This document shows positions 45,227 through 54,270 of a DNA stretch of 64,000 nt, piece after piece; the stretch's first letter is position 1, and the number at the start of each line of letters is the position of its first letter. The stretch is taken from contig NZ_CP155447.1 in assembly GCF_045290345.1 (NCBI RefSeq), positions 5,270,001-5,334,000 of the forward strand, given 5' to 3'. The stretch comes from Singulisphaera sp045290345 (GTDB lineage: Bacteria; Planctomycetota; Planctomycetia; Isosphaerales; Isosphaeraceae). Both the position numbers and the translations under genes were made by a program. Under the pieces are notes generated by a model, which was not told the DNA's origin, searched no databases, and worked only from the letters and a program-made list of their open reading frames with translations.

Positions 45227-45397
45227 ATAAATCATCCCCCATGACGGCCGAGGGCGATACGCCCAGGCCGGGGTTCATCCGCAGTTCGAAATCGTAATGG
45301 GTGTTAGCGGAGAAGCGCCGAAGCGTGACCCGCGGATGGACCGGGGGCGCTGACGCCTACCACATGGCGAGACGAGGGACGTCCCGCGGAGGATGGG

Positions 45398-45877
45398 TTA
45401 AACGAGAAGGTGGAGCGTGCGGAGATAGAGGGGGGAATTCGGCGGGCTCATGTTCGTTGAGACGAGCCTGAACGCCGGCATGAAAGGCCGCGGGGCGTAA
45501 GCGAGGTGCGCGATGACCTCATCGTGGCCCTGATCGGTCCTGCTTTTATCGGAGCTGGAGGAGTCGGGCTTCGGTGCGGGTGCGGCAGGAGCGTTCGCAC
45601 GGCACTCGCAAGAGGTGCCCGACCAGGGGGCTTCGAGCCTCACCACGGCAGAAGGCACCGACCACTCGAAGCGCTCAGACCGGGCAGCCCCGGAGAGAAG
45701 CGACGTCGACTCGGACAAGCCGCAGCACTGGCAATCGGCCGCGGGGTTCGCCTGGCAGCACGCCTTCGGCACCTTGACCTCGGCACACGCCTTCACCGGA
45801 GTACCAACCGACAACATCCCCACGATTGCCAGGAAGGCAACCCAGAGGAAGTTCAGGCGGCGGCAGTGACTGGTCAT
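45398..45877 (-). CDS. Cys-rich secreted protein of the Cus locus
   Basis: A 159-residue protein from the ATG at 45877; a TTG at 45922 also opens the frame. It has a signal peptide (FLWVAFLAIVGMLSVG) and then a Cys-rich stretch (ACAEVKVPKACC, ADCQCCGLS, TSCECRA) with seven or more Cys within about 60 residues. The middle is Ser/Pro/Lys-rich, with no family I recognise. Its position between divergent cusC and cusB suggests a metal-binding accessory protein. Cys-rich spacing is not that of a known metallothionein. A 170-base gap separates it from cusB. Confidence 0.5.
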   Translation of the reverse strand: MTSHCRRLNFLWVAFLAIVGMLSVGTPVKACAEVKVPKACCQANPAADCQCCGLSESTSLLSGAARSERFEWSVPSAVVRLEAPWSGTSCECRANAPAAPAPKPDSSSSDKSRTDQGHDEVIAHLAYAPRPFMPAFRLVSTNMSPPNSPLYLRTLHLLV

Positions 45878-46197
45878 GTCGGTCCAGGAATTAGGTGAGA
45901 AGCGTCGACGAACAGAATTCAATATACATCAAAGACGTTAGAGGAACAAGGTCGGTCGGACCTCGATGGGGGCCTGAGGCAAAGCCGAATGTTCCGTGGC
46001 CTATGTACGTGGCCGGGCCTGGCTTGGTTCGGAAGACGAGAGCCAAGTCGTCATTTTTGATGAAATCGGCCCGTTCGGAATATTCTGCCAAAGCGATAGG
46101 ACGTTCCCGGCCGATGCTCCAATCGGGCTCAATTAAATTGGCATTGCCGATTGCGCTGATGCTATGCGCAATCGACGACAATTGGAGGAAGCCCGCA
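45878..46197. other. Divergent region between the Cys-rich gene and cusC
   Basis: About 320 bases that should hold the promoters of both sides of the Cus locus. The part 46080-46160 is visibly A/T-richer (for example AATTAAATTGG near 46131). I could not identify a convincing MerR- or CopY-type operator by eye, though dyads are not excluded. Confidence 0.4.
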
Positions 46198-47784
46198 ATG
46201 AGATCGAACTTGTCCCCCACCCTTGCTGGTGCTCTCATTTGCGGTCTGGTCGGCTGTGCGCACGTGTCGAAGCGGCCGGAGCGGGTGAACGCCTCGGTAT
46301 CCGAGAAGAATCCCGCGAAGCTCGATGGGTCGGTCGTCACCACGGCCTTCCACCCGCCGCACGTCCCCGCCCTGGGGGAACCGATGGCGACGGCGATCGA
46401 GTCCGCCCCGGCGGTGTCTCCCGACCTCTCCGGGCCGCAACCCGTCGACGCATATATCCGCCAGGCCCTCGCCGAGAACCGGACCGTCCAGGCAGCCTTC
46501 CATAACGTCCAGTCGCTCAAGTACCGTATCCCCCAAGTGACGACGCTCGACGACCCGGTCGCCTCGAACACGATTTTCCCCATCCCGGGGGTCGCCCCCC
46601 AGTACTCGTTGATGGGTTACAACCCGTACAACCTCACTCTTGCCCAGCAGTTCCCGTGGTTCGGGACGCTCCGGCTCCGGGGTGAGGTCGCCGAAGGTGA
46701 CGTCCTGGTCGCGCTCGCGGAACTCGCCGCGGCTCAGCTCGACTCGGTCGCGGCCGTGAAGCGGGCCTACTTCGACCTGTACGTGAACCAGAAGACGGAA
46801 GAAATCATCAATGAGAACCGGAAGATCCTCGAGGATTTCCGAACGCTCGCGAAGTCGCGTCTCGAAACCGGAGGCACCCAGCAGGACGTGCTCCGGGCCG
46901 AGGTGCTCCTCAGTGAACTCGACCGGGAAGCGGCGAACACCCAGCAAGGGATCGCGACCACCCGGGCATCCCTCGCCCGGCAGCTCCATGTGAGCCCCGA
47001 GACCAACCTCATGACCCTGCCTGAGTTACCGAGGGCCGCGATACCGGCCGAGATGGAGCGGCTCTATCAGCTCGCAATCGCCGTCCGCCCCGAACTCAAG
47101 GGCCGCCTCGCGGCCGTCGCCCGGGACGAGAAGGCGGTCGAGCTCGCGAAGAAGCGGTTCTACCCGAACGTCACGCTCGGCCTCACCTACATGGACATGG
47201 AGAAGACGAACGCCATGACCCCGCAGACGGCGGGCGGCATGCCGAACGTCGGGTTCTTCGTCGGCTTCAACCTGCCGATCTACCGGGCCAAGTACCGGGC
47301 GGGAGTCTGCGAGGCGGAAGAGCGGACGAAGGCAGACGCCAAGCTCTACGAGGCCCAGCGCGACGAGACCTTCGGCGAGATCAAGGATTTCATGGTGCAG
47401 GCGAAGGTGCAGCAGGACGTCATCGGCCTCCTCAGGGACAACATCCTGCCCCGGATGAACACCACGCTCGAACTCGCCCGGAGCGACTATGCGAAAGGGA
47501 ATGTCGACGTCGCTACGGTCTTCTCGGCCCTCCGGGAGGTGCTCCAGATCCAGCTCCAGATCGCCCAGGTCGAGGGCGAGCTCGGGAAGGCCCTCGCCTC
47601 GCTAGAGCGGGCGGTCGGCACTCAGATCAACGAACACCCGCCCGCGCACAGGGCGGAGGCCGTGGTGCCGACTCCGAACACTCCCCCGCTCCCGCCCGCC
47701 GACTCAGGGCCCTTCCGGGCGAATGCGCCGGCAGGGTCCCCGGAGGCGGGGCAGCCCGAGCCGATCAAGCCCGGGCCGCTCTGA
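46198..47784 (+). CDS. cusC: Outer-membrane TolC-family channel, CusC-like
   Basis: A 528-residue outer-membrane efflux lipoprotein. The ATG at 46198 has a GGAGGA site 8 bases upstream; the open frame extends 101 residues further upstream without family resemblance. The signal ends in a lipobox (LVGC, Cys20). Two TolC repeats follow with LARQLHVSPETNL and the ELKGRLAAVARDEKAVELAKKRFYPNVTLGLTY segment, and the repeat with LRDNILPRMNTTLELARSDYAKG. The C-terminal 45 residues are Pro-rich. Probably the outer-membrane partner of CusBA, encoded divergently 320 bases from the Cys-rich gene. Confidence 0.9.
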   Translation: MRSNLSPTLAGALICGLVGCAHVSKRPERVNASVSEKNPAKLDGSVVTTAFHPPHVPALGEPMATAIESAPAVSPDLSGPQPVDAYIRQALAENRTVQAAFHNVQSLKYRIPQVTTLDDPVASNTIFPIPGVAPQYSLMGYNPYNLTLAQQFPWFGTLRLRGEVAEGDVLVALAELAAAQLDSVAAVKRAYFDLYVNQKTEEIINENRKILEDFRTLAKSRLETGGTQQDVLRAEVLLSELDREAANTQQGIATTRASLARQLHVSPETNLMTLPELPRAAIPAEMERLYQLAIAVRPELKGRLAAVARDEKAVELAKKRFYPNVTLGLTYMDMEKTNAMTPQTAGGMPNVGFFVGFNLPIYRAKYRAGVCEAEERTKADAKLYEAQRDETFGEIKDFMVQAKVQQDVIGLLRDNILPRMNTTLELARSDYAKGNVDVATVFSALREVLQIQLQIAQVEGELGKALASLERAVGTQINEHPPAHRAEAVVPTPNTPPLPPADSGPFRANAPAGSPEAGQPEPIKPGPL

Positions 47785-47792
47785 ACTCCGCG

Positions 47793-48302
47793 TCACATCG
47801 ACATGCCCGCCCCGGGGGTCGATGCCGGGACGAGGCTCGGCGGCTGGCGGAATGGATAACCGAGGCTCGGCGGCATCACCCCCATGCCGCCGGGGCCTGG
47901 GGAACGCTGGCCCATCCCTCCGCCGACGCGCAGCCCACGCGGGCCACCGAACCCCGGGACCATCCGGGTACCCCGGTTCTGCCCCATCGTGCCGGAGAGC
48001 GGGGAAAGGCTGAAGGAGGTCCGGGCGGATCCCATCGCCGCGCTGGGCCGGGAGCGGTAGGCGAGCGAATTCCCCCCGCCCATCCGTGAAGGCATGAAGC
48101 CCTCGAACATCCCGCCATAAGGAATGATCATCGAGCCGCTGCCGCCCCCCCCAATGCCGGGGTTTGCGTAGCTCGACACCGCCCCATAGCCGCCAAGCGA
48201 ACCGGAGCTTCCGTAGTCCTGGGCGGTGGCTCTGGCGTTTGAAAGGGCAATGACCCCGCCCACAGTGAAGAAAGCGAGGACCCCACGAATGCCGAATCTC
48301 AT
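47793..48302 (-). CDS. Gly/Met-rich secreted protein
   Basis: A 169-residue protein from the ATG at 48302 (AAGGA site 8 bases upstream). It has a signal peptide (FFTVGGVIALSNARATA) and a Gly, Ser, Pro and Met-rich mature part with many GGG, GMG and PGGMG runs. Glycine-rich, no domain recognised. Methionine content is high (over ten Met in the mature part), which could mean Cu(I) binding given the neighbour cusC, but this is speculative. It ends 8 bases from cusC, convergently. Confidence 0.55.
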   Translation of the reverse strand: MRFGIRGVLAFFTVGGVIALSNARATAQDYGSSGSLGGYGAVSSYANPGIGGGGSGSMIIPYGGMFEGFMPSRMGGGNSLAYRSRPSAAMGSARTSFSLSPLSGTMGQNRGTRMVPGFGGPRGLRVGGGMGQRSPGPGGMGVMPPSLGYPFRQPPSLVPASTPGAGMSM

Positions 48303-48966
48303 GACTTCGTCCTTGTCGAAGCTGGTCCGAGAGCCGAACCAGAAGCTTGAGCCCTGGGTAGAGGATCGGCAGACCCCATGCCAATCTCCTGCCGGAGGTC
48401 TGACCGTGCCCGACTGATGATAGTACCCCCAGATTACGCCTTGTGGCTTTGCACTGTCGCACGGATGGGAACGCCAGCCATTCGAGGGTCGACCAGACCT
48501 GATCCGCCAACCCGGCTCCCATCGCCGGGCTTCGTTTACGCCATCGCCCCTCATCGTCCTTGCCCAGGAGCGTCCGAACCGGCCGGCAGAAGAGCGATTC
48601 TCAACCTCGCGCGGTTCTCGCATCGACACGGACGCCCCACCAAGAACCTCCCCATGGTTCTCGGGGCGCTGATCCTTCAGCAACTCTACGACTTGACCGA
48701 CCAACTCATCAAAGTCATTGCCACGGACACGAGCAAGCAACACCTGGATTCCACCGCGATTCAATCGGTAATACGCAGCCTACCCCAGCTGATGATCCCG
48801 GCATGAGAGGGCTGGGAGATTTGATCCCTGGCACCGATACTCAAGCGGCGACCATGGAGACCTGAGCGAACTGATTCTTTTCAGATTCGCGCGATTCCTT
48901 GACTCGTTTAGTATCCGAAGCCTGAGTGATCAGGGAATGAACGGAATCAAGCCAGGGAGGTGCGAG
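48303..48966. other. Stretch without a convincing gene
   Basis: About 660 bases. Frames on both strands reach 142 codons (48378-48806) but have no supporting ribosome site or recognisable content. It should hold the promoter of the Gly-rich gene (left) and of the hypothetical gene at 48967 (right). No hairpin of note. Confidence 0.45.
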
Positions 48967-49845
48967 ATGACCTGCGTGGTCCTTGCGGTGTACTTGGCAT
49001 TGGTGTGCCTACAGGAACCAGGACTCCCCCAGGCAAAGCCTGACGACCCCGACACTTCGCTCCAGAAACTCGCAGGGGACTACGGCTCGAGTGACGGGTT
49101 CGTCCGGGAGTCCTTGAGCGTCACCACCGAGGGCCGATACTTCTCGGCGACGGACGGGTGCCTTGGTGCGATGGACCGCAGCGCAGGCTGCGCCACGGTC
49201 GTTGAGGGCCGCATGGTTCTCACTCCCGACCGGTTGAACCTCGTGCGAATCCGCTTCTATCTCCAAGAACTCGCTACAGTCCTAAATTATTGGACGATTG
49301 AAGCGGCGAACGCTGGCACATCCGGCGAACGCTTCGACTTGAGCCAGAAGCTGCGCGAAATCGCCAAGGAACTCCCGGAGTTGCTTGCGCACCTCCGGTC
49401 GGATTGCCAGCCGATTGAGTTCGTCCCCGTTCAGTGGGACACGCGTGTCTACCTCGTGCGATCGGAGGAGGGGAAGAGTTTTTGCAACGGCGCAAACCTG
49501 GGCCTGAACCCTGCGATGAGCTTCCTCGTGCGAGCGGACGGCGGCAATCAGGAACGAGCCAAGGGACTCCCTCTGGTTCCCGACGCGTGGCGGCCCATGC
49601 TCCTTGAGACCCCGATTCATGGCAAGATCATTGAGATCATGAGCCGCGGGCAGGCCCGCGTCGACCTGGGACTCGAGAACGGTGTTTGGGAGGGTATGTC
49701 CCTCGAGTCGGACCCCGGAGGATTCGGCGGCTCCGAGGTTGTGGAGGTCGGCGCGACTTCATGCGTGATCCGTCGGTACTACCGGACGCAAACCGCCTTC
49801 AAGAACGGTGAGAACGTCTCGTCGAAACGCCCCGGCATCGACTGA
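48967..49845 (+). CDS. Hypothetical exported protein
   Basis: A 292-residue protein from the ATG at 48967, which has a GGGAGG site; an ATG at 48937 is also open. The N-terminus is a signal peptide (CVVLAVYLALVC). The middle is soluble and contains a helical part (SQKLREIAKELPELLAHL). The C-terminal 75 residues look like a small beta-rich domain (GKIIEIMSRGQARVDLGLENGVWEGMSLE) resembling flagellar-assembly-T-like C-terminal or S1/SH3-like modules. I do not recognise the family with confidence. Confidence 0.55.
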   Translation: MTCVVLAVYLALVCLQEPGLPQAKPDDPDTSLQKLAGDYGSSDGFVRESLSVTTEGRYFSATDGCLGAMDRSAGCATVVEGRMVLTPDRLNLVRIRFYLQELATVLNYWTIEAANAGTSGERFDLSQKLREIAKELPELLAHLRSDCQPIEFVPVQWDTRVYLVRSEEGKSFCNGANLGLNPAMSFLVRADGGNQERAKGLPLVPDAWRPMLLETPIHGKIIEIMSRGQARVDLGLENGVWEGMSLESDPGGFGGSEVVEVGATSCVIRRYYRTQTAFKNGENVSSKRPGID

Positions 49846-49961
49846 GGGCCAACGCACGTCGGCGCTGGGCCAGTCCATCTGCGGAGCAATCGACAAGTTC
49901 AAATCGCTGGGTCCGGTCGATGTTTTCGGATATGGACTGACCTTGAGAATATTGCACCGGA

Positions 49962-50366
49962 TTAAAGATGAATCTCGCGCACTTGGGGTTTCAGGGTGTG
50001 CGGCGAAGAATCAGCCTGCGGGTAGAAATGGCGGAACGAGGAGGCCACGAGGAGGACGTCCATCAGGTTCAGGAATGCGACGAAGGGAGCTCGCAGGCTG
50101 AATCCCAGCACGTGCATGCCGGCGACCACCAGGCTGAGCCAGAAGACGAAGCGCCACCCGCGGATCAGCCCCGTGATCGCCAGGCACTTGAATGCGAGCC
50201 ATCTGGCGGCTTGAGGCTGGTACGGAATCGAGAGCAGATTCCCGATACCCTCTAACCCGAGCATGAACACGACGATCCATATCTGCCAGGGCACGCCACT
50301 CGAGATGCGGGCGACGGGTACCTCGTCGAAATACTCATCGGTCGTCCGTGCGCCTTTGAGAGCCAT
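49962..50366 (-). CDS. Small polytopic membrane protein
   Basis: A 134-residue protein with three to four hydrophobic helices (WQIWIVVFMLGLEGIGNLL, CLAITGLI, FVFWLSLVVAGMHVLGF, FVAFLNLMDVLLVASS) between soluble ends. ATG start at 50366. The frame is well formed, and the hydrophobic pattern would be unlikely by chance. It is convergent with the preceding hypothetical gene. The family is unknown. Confidence 0.6.
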   Translation of the reverse strand: MALKGARTTDEYFDEVPVARISSGVPWQIWIVVFMLGLEGIGNLLSIPYQPQAARWLAFKCLAITGLIRGWRFVFWLSLVVAGMHVLGFSLRAPFVAFLNLMDVLLVASSFRHFYPQADSSPHTLKPQVREIHL

Positions 50367-50639
50367 TGGTCGCTCCTAAGGTCGAAATGGTCTCAATTAG
50401 CATACCTTACGACGTCGGTCGGAACCAGCGCTACCGGATCCAGCAGTTTCACGACATCACATGCTGACCTCGACCACGCCCTGAGTACCGCGCACGTTTC
50501 CGGATCGCGACGTCAATGTGTGACTTTCCTATGAGATCCATTGCCGGCAACGAACTGAAACGAATATCCTTGGTCTCGCCCCTTTGCTCTTCAACTGCAC
50601 GCATGATACCAACCAGGCTCACCAACGGTTTGCTCGCTC

Positions 50640-51759
50640 ATGGCGATTTCCTTCGCATGTCCTTCCTGCGCCAAGACGTTCGAGATATCCGAGTCGGCCG
50701 CCGGCAAGAAGGGACGGTGCAAACGCTGCGAAACGGTGTTCGTGATCCCGAGCGCCGCCGCGTCACGACCTCCTGAGATCAAGACCAGGGCATACGACCT
50801 GTACGACGAGGACGAGGAGCCGTCCCGCGGCCGAGCGGCCGCAGCGAGCACCTTGATCAAGGAGGGAACGCGCATCGACCTGATCGAGGTCGAGGAGTCT
50901 TCGCCGGACCGGCTCACGCTGGCTGTCAAGACGACGCGGCTCCTCCTGTGGATGATCGGGGGCGCCGTCGCGCTTGTGGTGGGGATTTTGCTGATTGCCC
51001 TGAGCGAGCGGGCGATCGAAAATGCCGAGGGGCCGGTCCGTATTTCACGCCTCGTCGTGGCGATCCCCTTTCTCGTGACCGGCCTCGGCGTCTTCGGGAT
51101 CTGCTGCAGTGCCCGGCTCGGGACGCGCCTGACGTTCGACCGCCGGACGAGTCGTCTCTCGGTCCGCAGGCTCTTGATCTGGGAGACGACCTGGGAGGCC
51201 GAGGACCTCGATCGCCTGGTCTTCGTCGTACTCAAGCCGCAAGAGAAGAATAACCGGTCCTCCACGACCCCTCAGGCGTGTGAGGCGTACGTCGTCGACC
51301 GCCGTGGCCGTGCCGTGGCGATGATCGAGCGGGTCGGGAATACTCGGCCGAAGGACAGCCAGCCGCTGGCCATGGCCTGCCTCCAGGCGGGCAACCTCCT
51401 CGGTATTCCGGTCTCGGTTGACGATCGCGTAGAACCGGTCAATTCGGAAGTCCGCCGCGCGGTGGAACTCATCCACATGGCCAATGCCCGTCGCGGTCGC
51501 CACAGGGCCCCGACCTTCCGCAAGCCGCTCTTCACGGCCTACAACGTGGGGGGCGCCCTGTCCATGATCGTGATACTCGCCGGACTCGGTCGGTTCATGC
51601 TGAAGTGGACCGATTTGGGGCACAACATCACCGACGCCGTGGCCGCGGTTGCTCCGGCCGACGCTCCCGGCAACCCAGGACGCCTGGCTCAGTTGCGAAA
51701 TGACGAGCACGACATCGACCGGCTCCTCGGCGAGGTGAGCTCTCCGGATGAGCATAAGC
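50640..51759 (+). pseudogene. 5' part of IS-split MJ0042 zinc-ribbon / membrane / HEAT-repeat protein gene
   Basis: About 373 residues up to the IS junction at 51759/51760. The N-terminal MJ0042 zinc ribbon has Cys7, Cys10, Cys27 and Cys30 (CPSC and CKRC). A low-complexity acidic linker, two membrane helices (about 103-123 and 140-160), a domain of about 150 residues and another helix (near 302-320) follow. The last residues before the element (QLRNDEHDIDRLLGEVSSPDE) look like the beginning of a HEAT repeat region. After the element begins, the frame reads a few alien residues (HKLDTPHV) and stops. The 3' part resumes at 53072. Could still make a truncated membrane protein. Confidence 0.75.
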
Positions 51760-51900
51760 TTGACACTCCCCACGTCTAAAGGCGGGGGATTCTCGGTTCG
51801 ACACCAACAGCCTCGATACGAGGTCTTACACTGGCTCCCCGAGCGTTTCGACTCTCCGTCTGCCCGACGGCGAGCATCCTCAACCCTTCGTCCCTGATGT
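51760..51900 (-). ncRNA. Predicted omega (reRNA) scaffold region
   Basis: By the TnpB family rule the guide RNA overlaps the 3' end of tnpB and ends at the right-end boundary, with the guide taken from the flank. The hairpin near 51768-51787 overlaps the tnpB stop codon (51776-51778). The guide would start at 51759 and run to lower coordinates, into the zinc-ribbon gene. The 5' limit is not defined; this is prediction from element type, not an observed RNA. Confidence 0.4.
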
Positions 51901-52978
51901 TGCACGCGGCGAGGAAGTCCCGCTTGTGATGGGCCCCGCATTCGCAATCCCACTCCCGATCTTTGAGCGTGAGATTGCCATTGAGGGCGCCGCATGCGTT
52001 GCACATCTTCGACGAAGGGAACCAGCGGTCGATGACCACCAGATGTTTGCGGTTCCACAGGCACTTGTATTCGAGCTGACGGCGGAATTCCCCCCACGAG
52101 GCATCGGTCACGCTCTTGGCCAGCTTGGTTCTCGCAAGGCCCTTCACGCTCAGATCCTCGATGCAGAGGCCGGCATGCTTTCCAACGAGTTCCGTGGACA
52201 ACTTATGCAGGAAGTCGTTCCTTTGGTTGGCGGTCTTCCGGTGGATGCGAGCCACCTGGATTCGGGCCTTGATCTTCCGCTTGCTCCCCGGCTTGCGGCG
52301 GGAAACGGTTCGTTGCGCCTTGCGAAGTTTCTTCTGAGACTTGCGGAAGCACTTCGGGGCCGGGATCGGCTCCGATCCATCGGAGAGCGTGGCGAAGTCG
52401 ATCAAACCCAGATCGATGCCGACCGACCGTTCCGGAGAAGGCGGCGACAGAGGTACGTCCGGCATCTCGAATTCGGCCGTGAGGCTGACATACCACTTGC
52501 CATCGATGGAACGGCGGAACGTGGCGCTTTTGGTCGGCTCATCGACGGGCTGGCTCTGATAGATGCGGACGGGGCCGATCTTGGGGATGACGACCTTGCC
52601 GTCGACAACCTTGACCCGCTGGGGGATGCGGAATCGCGCCCGGTCTCGCTTCCGGTTCTTGAACCTGGGGAACTTCGCCTTCATCCTCGGGTTGAAGTGG
52701 TTGTCGTAGGCTTGATACAGATCCTTGAGTACCTGTTGCAACGCCTGAGAATCCGCGTCCTTTAGCCACGCCGTCTCGGGCCGGGTCTTCAGTGCGGTCA
52801 ACTCGGACGAGAGGGCGCTCATCGGGAGCGTCTTTCCGAATTCCCGGTAGTGCTCTTTCCGTCGCGAAAGCGCCCAGTTCCAGACCCACCGCCGAGCACC
52901 GGCCATGCGGTTAAGAGTATGGGCCTGCGCCTTCGTGGGCTTCATCCGGAATCGGTAGACTTTGCGATGCTTGGCCAT
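51776..52978 (-). CDS. tnpB: TnpB, RNA-guided nuclease / IS605 OrfB
   Basis: A 400-residue protein of the TnpB family, ancestors of Cas12. The RuvC-type residues are present: Asp189 (GIDLGLID), Glu274 (CIEDLSV) and Asp354 (HKRDFLAA). The zinc finger has Cys326/Cys329 and Cys345/Cys347. The N-terminal helix-turn-helix-like region is basic (KVYRFRMKPTKAQ). The length is typical. An intact catalytic set suggests an active nuclease guided by an omega-RNA read from the 3' end of the gene and the right-end hairpin. No TnpA transposase is present, so mobility would need one supplied elsewhere. Confidence 0.93.
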   Translation of the reverse strand: MAKHRKVYRFRMKPTKAQAHTLNRMAGARRWVWNWALSRRKEHYREFGKTLPMSALSSELTALKTRPETAWLKDADSQALQQVLKDLYQAYDNHFNPRMKAKFPRFKNRKRDRARFRIPQRVKVVDGKVVIPKIGPVRIYQSQPVDEPTKSATFRRSIDGKWYVSLTAEFEMPDVPLSPPSPERSVGIDLGLIDFATLSDGSEPIPAPKCFRKSQKKLRKAQRTVSRRKPGSKRKIKARIQVARIHRKTANQRNDFLHKLSTELVGKHAGLCIEDLSVKGLARTKLAKSVTDASWGEFRRQLEYKCLWNRKHLVVIDRWFPSSKMCNACGALNGNLTLKDREWDCECGAHHKRDFLAACNIRDEGLRMLAVGQTESRNARGASVRPRIEAVGVEPRIPRL

Positions 52979-53071
52979 GACTGTATTGTAGTTGTGTTGT
53001 GTTCACCAATCAATCAAATTCACGCCTTATATCCCCACGGATAAATCCGGGGGCTTTACGGCTAATCCTCG

Positions 53072-53592
53072 GTAATTTCGCTCTTGGGCAGCTCGAAGGC
53101 CGCGACCCCGGCGACCGGCGCGATGCGGTACTCCAGGCTGCGACGAAGTCTCTCGACGCCACCAGCCGGTACGAGCGGGAGAAAGCCGTGCAGGTTCTGG
53201 GCCGCTGGAGCACCGACGACGACCTCGCCAGGGTCGTCGCGGCCATCGATGACCCCGAGCGAGCAGTTCGCAACGCCGTCGCCACGGCCCTCGCCAGCCG
53301 CAAGTACATCGCTGGTGTGACGGCCATGACCCGGCGGATGCGCGACCCGAACGACCGCTTCACGATGGCGGTCAAGCTTATCGAGTTCGGTCCGGGCGCC
53401 GCGCCGGTTGTGGTGAAGCTGCTCGATGACCCTGACGACGATATAAAGTTCCAGGCGGCGCAGATCCTCGCCTCGATCGGGACGACGGCCGAGCTCGACA
53501 CCCTGAGCGCCGTGTACCGCCGCTACAAGACGGTGACCACTCTAGAGTTCGGCAGCAACGTCTTGCCGGGGGGGGGGAGCAGGTCACAATAG
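53072..53592 (+). pseudogene. 3' part of IS-split gene, HEAT-like repeats
   Basis: About 170 residues continuing the gene broken at 51759. If the IS is removed, codon joining gives ...DEHK-RNFALGQLEG..., fully in frame. The content is a helical HEAT/PBS-lyase-type repeat array: KAVQVLGRWSTDDDLARVVAAI, AVRNAVATALASRKYIAGVTAM, VVVKLLDDPDDDIKFQAAQIL, typical of scaffold proteins. It ends with a G10 tract just before the stop. A downstream promoter is not evident, so it is probably silent. Confidence 0.8.
53568..53577. repeat. G10 homopolymer tract
   Basis: Ten consecutive G at 53568-53577, a few codons before the stop of the split gene's 3' part. Homopolymers of this length are prone to slippage and also to base-calling error. 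Confidence 0.85.
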
Positions 53593-53808
53593 ACCAGTCT
53601 CACTTCGCGAACGCCATCCTCCCATCCCTTGAGCGTGCCGTACGCACAGCGGAGACGCGGCCGTCCGCGCCGTGACAAGCAATGCCCCTATCTTCACAGG
53701 AGCCTTCGTCAAGATACCGCCGGTATCGACGCGATCGCGCAAATCAACAAGCCGGACACCGCCCGCCGCGCCTGCAGCAGCCGTGCCGGAGAATCCCCGC
53801 AACTCAAA

Positions 53809-53891
53809 TACCGGCGGTGGGAGTCGAACCCACATGGGGGTGAACCCGGAGGATTTTAAGTCCTCTGCGTATGCCTTTCCGCCACGCCGGC
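53809..53891 (-). tRNA. tRNA-Leu(UAA)
   Basis: An 83-nt tRNA gene on the minus strand. The acceptor stem (GCCGGCG with CGCCGGT, a G-U end pair) is followed by a D-arm, anticodon stem GAGGA/TCCTC with loop CTTAAAA and anticodon TAA, a long variable arm typical of Leu, and the T-arm with TTCGACT loop and GTGGG/CCCAC stem. The discriminator is A. CCA is not encoded. The variable arm and anticodon fix it as leucine. Confidence 0.95.
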
Positions 53892-54068
53892 CCGTTGGTC
53901 GGTGGTTGATTCGATCGTTGGGGCGACGAATTCCCTCCAGGCCTTCGGTGTCAACTTACCACAAAGAAAGGCCCCCGTCTCGCGGTAAGTGCGCCTTTAT
54001 GCCCAGGAACTTACAGGCTCACACGTTCTGGCAAGAATTAAATCTTGGCGGGATCCCTACAAAAACAG

Positions 54069-54092
54069 AGAGCCTACTAAAAAGTAGGCTCT
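54069..54092 (-). terminator. Hairpin terminator upstream of the tRNA
   Basis: A perfect 10-bp stem (54069-54078 with 54083-54092) and AAAA loop. On the minus strand it is followed by CTGTTTTTGTAG, a good U-run, so it fits a terminator for transcripts arriving from the right, such as the small gene at 54271-54480. About 930 bases (53892-54825) otherwise hold little. Confidence 0.65.
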
Positions 54093-54270
54093 TTGCGTCC
54101 GTCCTCGGCGGGCATTAAGTCGGGCAGCGCGGGGCCGCCTTCAACGGAATGGCCTTGGGAGAGGCAATTCGATTCGGGGTGGTCGCTTCTTCCCTCGGAC
54201 ACCTAGAGGGGGCACCATCATCGGGGCCGCCTCCAGGCTCTTTGAAGTGAAGCGACCAATATGCACATCC

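Larger units (their letters stand above)
51760..53071 (-). mobile_element. IS605-family (IS1341-type) insertion sequence, tnpB only
   Basis: A 1312-bp element with tnpB reading on the minus strand and no TnpA. The right end has a hairpin-forming CCCCACGTCTAAAGGCGGGG (about 51768-51787) and the left end has CCCCACGGATAAATCCGGGGG (53034-53054), both typical of this family. The ends are inferred: right cleavage after TCAA (minus strand, at 51763-51760) and left flank TTAC (minus strand, 53075-53072). The predicted element leaves no target duplication, as expected. Length mod 3 is 1, which exactly restores the interrupted frame. Confidence 0.85.

Noticed and set aside
43508..45244. 578-codon plus-strand frame opposite cusB
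   Set aside because: Antisense shadow; cusB has unmistakable metal-binding and barrel motifs on the other strand.
53672..54118. 148-codon plus-strand frame running through the tRNA-Leu gene
   Set aside because: It crosses the tRNA antisense strand and has no supporting features.
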